Source: Acanthaster planci
Taxonomy: Eukaryota > Echinodermata > Asteroidea > Valvatida > Acanthasteridae
Direction of reading: 5' to 3'
DNA length: 64,000 nucleotides
Assembly (NCBI RefSeq): GCF_001949145.1
Contig: NW_019091491.1
Span: 253,277-317,276, forward strand
A program made the translations under genes and the position numbers. Below, one piece after another: positions 58,201 to 64,000 of the stretch. Position 1 is the stretch's first letter. Each line of letters starts with the position of its first letter. The notes beneath the pieces are model-generated. The model was not told where the DNA came from. It did not search any database and saw nothing but the letters and a program-made list of their open reading frames with translations.

Positions 58201-61200
58201 TATTGGTATGAGTATTCAATCTTCCAGTTAGAATATGTAAATAAATTTAGTATCATCAATACGATGACACCGGATAGGAAGATACATACAATTTAAGTTT
58301 AAGGTATTTGCCAACGACCTTTTTCGAAAAAGTGGCCAAAATTTCATAATTGAGTATTTTAGCTTCATTTCATAAGCCAAACACATTCATAATGAATGAA
58401 ACATCCACCTTCATAATGATGCTGAAACACCTGTACAGTCGCCAAAAATAACCTGGGTCCTCGCAAGGCCGCGCTAAAACACCTATTTTATCCATTAGAA
58501 TCGCCTTGTCACGTATGACTGATTTAATGCCAAGATAAACAGATTTTATCCTGGGAAAGATGGAGACGAGACACCCCTTCGACGGTGAAAAAAGGCAGAC
58601 TGAGGTCTAATCCAAGCAATTAAACGGGGTAATTTAATAAGCCCTATAATTTTTTGGCAAAGTGTATTTCCGTCTGAAAAGCATTGGTTCTAACGTTGAT
58701 TCATTTTCAAGAGTTGAGCCCATGTGCTGAACTTTGCGAAGTTCAGTATTGCTTGCTCCGAATGTTGAACGTGTGACCCAATTAATGACGTCAGGATCAC
58801 CACGGTAACAGCAGATCCAGCACGTCTGGTCAATGCTGAAGTACCTCCGGTAAATTTGGGTTTCGTTCGGGAGATAATCTTCATGAAATGTTATTTTGCC
58901 TGAATTTCATCGGAAATATAAAAATATCTCTCCAACAGCAATTGGTGTTGTTGGCTTCACATTTTGAAACATATGAACATAAATATTTCAGATGCCAGGA
59001 AAGATAAGGATTCCGTTTTTGGAAATGCACCATATTACGAAAAACTGACATTATGAAGTTATGGAAATTTTTTGGCAGAATATGCATATTTCCCTGGGCA
59101 AAAAGAAAAAGAACGCCTTATTATCAAAGACGTTCCTTTGGATGAATACAAACTGCTACTGTTATGACAAAAAACAAGACCATATCAGAGATGTTCAATT
59201 TCAAAAAGGCTCTCGTTTGTCTAACACTCTCAAATAATCACTTCTCATAGGTTCGCCGATAGAACATCGCATTTGTCCAAAGGACAAACTGAATTCACAT
59301 CATGTCAAAATTACCATAGTGCACCCTCTCTGCATCTGTGTATCTATTCGAATTTCTTCCATCAGAACTGGATTCACGCACCGCTGGCCCTCAACAAAAG
59401 GTTTTGTTCTATGAAGCATAGCAAACAATATTGGAAAGACACGTGGTGCAGGCACACAGATAACTCAAAGGGCTTGGAATCTGTATATGATTCTGAGCAT
59501 TGCTTTTGTGGAATTGCTCTAAAAAGGGTAACTGACGTCAACATTAGTCTTTCAATTTTCCACCTATCCTGTAAATTTATGGAAATTTAATACCATACAT
59601 TGTATTGCAAATGACAGACAATTGTGGCGTTATTCTGTGATCATTTCATGAATCGTTTGTGAAATTAAATGCCATAATTATAACTAATTATTTCAGCAGC
59701 GTTTTGAAACGAAAGCTCCTTCTGGCACTTCTGCCAGAATCAGCCAAATTCTGGTCTTTAAAATGTCAAGGACTCTCTCCCTCCACTGCCTAGCTCAGGT
59801 TCAAATATTTCGATGGTACTTGTTGTTCAGTTAAAATTATAGCTCTAGCATTTTAAGGGTGCAAAGGTTTCCTTCACGGAGTTTGAAAACAATTTTGTTA
59901 TATGTAATGTACCTTAATTTCCTGAAACAACATTTGAAATCACCTAATGTGGAGTCATTTTCTTTCTCTGAGCTGCGTAATTCAGACTTTGTAATAAGCG
60001 CATGACCCGTTAGCAGTGAAGTTGGAAGAAAACCACCAAGGTTATTGTAGTGGGTGGACAATAAAACCAGCAAAAATAGCACCAGAACTGCAAAACAGAC
60101 GAAGATGTGCATGCGTGTTATTTACCAAAGTGTAACGGAAGAAAATAAGATTCCTGCGTGAATTTCAAGAGCCTTATTTCGGTAGATTTTAGAATTCTCT
60201 TTATTTTAGATTGGAACCCAGACCTTCGTAAGTTTCTCTATATATTCTTTTCCAGTCAGCAACGAAACAGTGGCTGGAGACGTTTCCTAATAAAATGAAA
60301 ATAGAAATTATTTCTGAAATTTAAAAAGCGATGGATCGTGATGTTTCAGCTCGTCCCAGTATAACGTTATCAGAGTAGGCCCTAAAGCGTTGATAATGAA
60401 TTTCCTCTTCCTTTGTCTAGTCAGGAATTGGGCTGGTGCAGTGAACCCAAAGTTGGAATAGTCATTTATTTGAGATCAAGACTATATACGGTCGACGGGC
60501 AGACAAATCACCGAAAAGCGATCGGACGGTGGTATACTGTTGTCTTTGCACTCTACACTAAATTTCCCACCATATCTCCGGTCCGCCATAATCCATCTCT
60601 TAAATTAAATGGATACTTCTGTGGCTACGCCTTCGGTTGTTAGCATTAGCGTCTGACGGTGAATAGCAGTAGCTATAAGCAACAATGTCCATTCCTGACA
60701 CGGCTTGATATTAAAAGTGGCGTATCAAAGATGGCGAAAAATGTACGACACTCGGGCAAATGATTTATTAAAAAGTCTGTGTAGCGAGGATATCAAAGCA
60801 TGAATAGTATCCTGAACTTAGCAGAAGCTAAGACATCAATAAGATTGTGTCAGAGTTCAATATTTCAACAGTAGCCTCAAGGACAGCAAAGAGAGCAGAC
60901 AGCAAGAATAGTAGCACATTGGGTGACAACAACATGTCAAAAGAACAGGAAAATTAAAGGATCGGTCAAAACGATCGCGAACCTTCAAGAAACGTACAAG
61001 AATTAAGAACGTCAAAGGAGACAAATTGGTATTGTTGTTTGGAATAACAACACGGTTTGCTTCAAAGTTGTTTTCAATTTCTCATGTTGAGCAAACGGTT
61101 GTTCAGAGGTAAGAGATGCTTTAAGGAATTTCGTCTGGTAGGCTGCAATTCAACTTTTGTTTCAAGTTATGATCTTGGAGCCCATCCTAATCTTATACGG

Positions 61201-64000
61201 GACGTCACAGCTAGTGTTCTTTGACAAACTGAAGTCGCTCCAAAGTGAGGTTTTGTGAGAAAAAATGAGTAATTTACGAATTTCCCCCCAGCAAGTGCAC
61301 CAAGAAACGGCTTAATTTCTCCGGCTGGGTGGATGGAATACTCCCCGTAGACCGCAGCAAGGTCTTGGCCTCGGTGTTTAGCTATGGCCTACTGAATTCT
61401 GGGGAAGGTGACTTTCGTTAGAGAACCACCAAGAATTTGTCTAGAAATCCTGGGCTAGCAGTTCAATTTCCCACGGCGTTCCAAGTTTACAGAAATCACG
61501 GGGAAAAATTGTAGTCCCAGATGTGTCTCACGTCGTCCAATTCGGTAACCGAAAGGGGAACCGTCATGATGATAACTGATTTGAAGATAATGAGTAAAAC
61601 GCCGATGTATCCGAATTTTTCAACACAGTCATAGAATGTGATATTGGTTCGATATGACCTCTGATTTCTAGCCTAGCTTGGAATTCACAACTTGTCTTAC
61701 AACAGTCTGCATCTTGAACTTTTTCTGATAACAGCTTTAGTGACGGATATGTTTCAAAATAATTTGTCAGTCTCGATTCCACCAGTTTACCAAATGTCTG
61801 ATCAAAATTGGGCGACATAAACTCTGCTGGGCAGGCAAGAACATTGTGGGGTTTACAGTAGACCTAACGCTTATACGGCACAATGTGTGTTGCCCTTTAT
61901 GATGGCGAGACAAAGAGAGGGGCACACTAGTCTTTGTCAATCTACCGAGTCTTGACATCCTAATTCATCATCTTTGATTCTCAGTCTAGACCGATTTCCG
62001 AACTGACAGTCGATTATCTTGAAGGAATCGAAGGAGAGTTTCAGCGGAGCGGGAAGCACAATGTCGTTATTTTGGGGTCATTCCCCCTTTTATATAAAAG
62101 TCGTTCATAAAGCAGCCATACTGTGTAGTGCAGTAACTGCAATTCTGGACTCCGCTATAAAATTCTCGAGTTCATGACTACGGCACTTTACCGTCTGTTC
62201 AGGGAGGGACGTGCCGTGTGAAAGCCTGCGTGCTCCCGTAGCCCTGACCCCTCACAGCGCGGCGCGACACGGATCTCGGCATTCTTGACCTAAACCAGCC
62301 GACCATGTGTACTGTACTGAAGCCTGGTGTTTCAACACACCGTGCATACGACCAGCCGACCCCAACCAACTGGAAACAAAAAAAAAAAAAAAAAACGCGG
62401 GAAACAGGCAACCACGTATACAGCTGGACTGGTTAGGTCTACACATCAACTATCTGGCAAGTTTTAACTGGCTGATGGTTTCCACATGAGATCACATCAT
62501 ACACCGAAACCCGGCATTTGGTTTAGTCATATCAACTTTCACATCGCGTAGTCATGCATCGTCATCGGCCAGGCAAGTTTTCAATTTCGTTTCGGCAGTG
62601 AAAAATGATTCTTGGACACGTGACGCTAAACAGCGGGGTGTAGATAGTCCGCGCCGGTAGGGTAATCATTTGGCATGGACCACGTATGAGGTATTAATTT
62701 CTCGAGAGGGTTTTGACGCGTTCCTACCTTTTTCACCCGACAGATGAAACAAGAACTGAGGGTGGTTGTAAATTTCATTTCAGCGTGGGGATTACTTGTG
62801 ACACATTCGAAGGTTGTGATTTGGGGCGGGGGATGGGGGCGAGTTGATCATAAATTAAATCTCTCACGACTTTCAGAAACTTTTTCGTCATTATTTGCCA
62901 CAAGCGTATAGAAAAATAATAACTTTGTCGTTTTTAAAAACAACTTTTAAAAAAACCCCTTTACCTCATTACAGTTGGTAAGTGTCTCAAGTGGGAATAA
63001 GTAGCGCTTGATTTCAACAATTAGTCCATCTAGGGATTGGTAGCACAATTCATGCCATTTGAGTGGGCCATAAGGTTAGATTATAGGGCTATGACTAGAT
63101 TTGACCGAACCTCTCCGAGTAGCAAAATAACTTCATAACCCATTGGCATTCAGAAAATGGAATGCCATCCTAACTGGCTGTTACCTGAGAGTCAATTTTC
63201 TTCTTTTACTCTCAAGTAAGTTGAAATAATTACATGTACCACATTCATTTGCGAATCAGAAAAAACCGTTGTTTTTTTCCTTTTTAGTTCATCAGAGAGC
63301 CACCCTTGACGCACAGGGAGTATCATGGTGGGAGCAAAGGTCACCCACAGACTCTCCAATCAGCCAAAGCTCCCAGGGCAGGCGGGAATATTTTCTGGAC
63401 CCCTGCCAACTTAGTAATGGTGCGTGGGCCGTGCCCTCGTCAGCTATTGTTGAGAGGGGAGGTAGCAATGACCTGGGGGTATGTTCACCGCTCCTGCCCC
63501 GCGTGAATTACGGTCCTGTCAAAATTTGGAATTGGGACTAATATTGTAGAGACGGTCCCTTGGCTTGTTCCTTCGCCCGTCCTTTTCCATAAGTGTTTGT
63601 GTGTACCTTTTAACCATACACAATCAAGAAAAAATGTTTTGATATGTGATTCTAATTTCGATGTCAGGTCTTCCTTTCATAACGGGCCTGTCGTGTCTCG
63701 GCGACAGATAATCTCCTCTCAGGGAGCCGACCGTAGATTCTATCCTAGGTCGAAATTAGAAAATTATCCAAGTGAACTTCGAAACGTGGTGAACAGTTTA
63801 CCTGAGGTACACTTCTTATCATATGAACTCCTGGTTTTTACTGGTCCTCAAGGTCATTTAACCCTTTTTTTGTTGCGGACCTAAACGGACGCTAACCATA
63901 AAACTTCACCCCCACACGCATTAAAGTTTAGTTCAAATTTGGCCTTCTTTAGACCTTAGCTGATAAGTCAGATTCTGTTGAGGAAGCAGTAATGGCTTTC
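58201..64000. other. Gene-poor right flank
   Basis: I find no protein-coding gene with recognisable domains. Open frames of 90-105 codons (for example 59273-59590, 63269-63541 and 63597-63884 on +) have no homology that I recognise. The region holds a perfect hairpin (59720-59739), two TGACGTCA sites, an A tract near 62380 and an AAGATGGCGAA word at 60728. A fragment of a downstream gene near the right edge cannot be excluded. Confidence 0.5.
59720..59739. repeat. Perfect 8-bp hairpin with 4-nt loop
   Basis: TTCTGGCA-CTTC-TGCCAGAA. A further TTCTGG follows 13 nt downstream. It contains a TGGCA/TGCCA pair like an NF1 half-site dyad, which is inference only. Confidence 0.4.

Noticed and set aside
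62376-62396. A tract as the tail of a recent retroposed gene
   Set aside because: No gene-like or SINE-like body was recognised upstream, and no flanking duplication was found.

Overview
This is a 64 kb stretch of eukaryotic, AT-leaning, repeat-studded nuclear DNA from an animal. Only two genes can be supported from sequence. Both lie on the + strand, and both encode Polycomb-type CBX proteins, the chromodomain subunits of canonical PRC1. Each has a split N-terminal chromodomain with Pc/CBX signatures and a C-terminal Pc box (consensus VVTDVT...TIT.RE....DGFF). A tandem CBX pair, long introns and many small inverted-repeat elements suggest a metazoan. I lean towards an invertebrate deuterostome (echinoderm, hemichordate or amphioxus), but that is inference; no taxon-diagnostic sequence was identified.

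Layout. 1-6192: upstream DNA without a recognised gene, holding a foldback element, one copy of a MITE family and a CRE-type palindrome. 6193-20286: CBX gene A, five coding exons, introns of about 1-4.4 kb, predicted 411 aa. 20287-49879: about 30 kb of intergenic DNA with several TIR or foldback elements and a 532-nt run of N (35860-36391) that is itself flanked by matching inverted arms. 49880-50857: a CpG-rich promoter/5'UTR zone. 50858-54843: CBX gene B, five coding exons, introns of only 157-232 bp, predicted 1068 aa, with most of the protein in one 2964-nt final exon. 54844-64000: 3' flank and gene-poor DNA.

The two genes share an exon plan. Intron phases are 0, 2, 2, 0; the two internal chromodomain exons are exactly 44 and 66 nt in both; and a short basic exon (55 or 64 nt) precedes a large last exon. 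They are therefore tandem paralogues. They differ strongly elsewhere. A is short with an acidic middle, an N-terminal extension and a diverged first chromodomain strand. B has a very long disordered tail with a Gly patch, an acidic patch, a Lys/Arg-rich block, Ser/Thr/Pro/Lys pseudo-repeats, a possible SUMO-interacting motif and a PLDLS (CtBP-type) motif. Both products would be expected to read H3K27me3 through the chromodomain and dock RING1 through the Pc box.

The most unusual observations are the GC-AG first intron of gene B, the CtBP motif in B, the HP1-like substitution beside the aromatic cage in A, an excess of the palindrome TGACGTCA (13 exact sites counted by eye), and several apparently undescribed MITE/foldback families.
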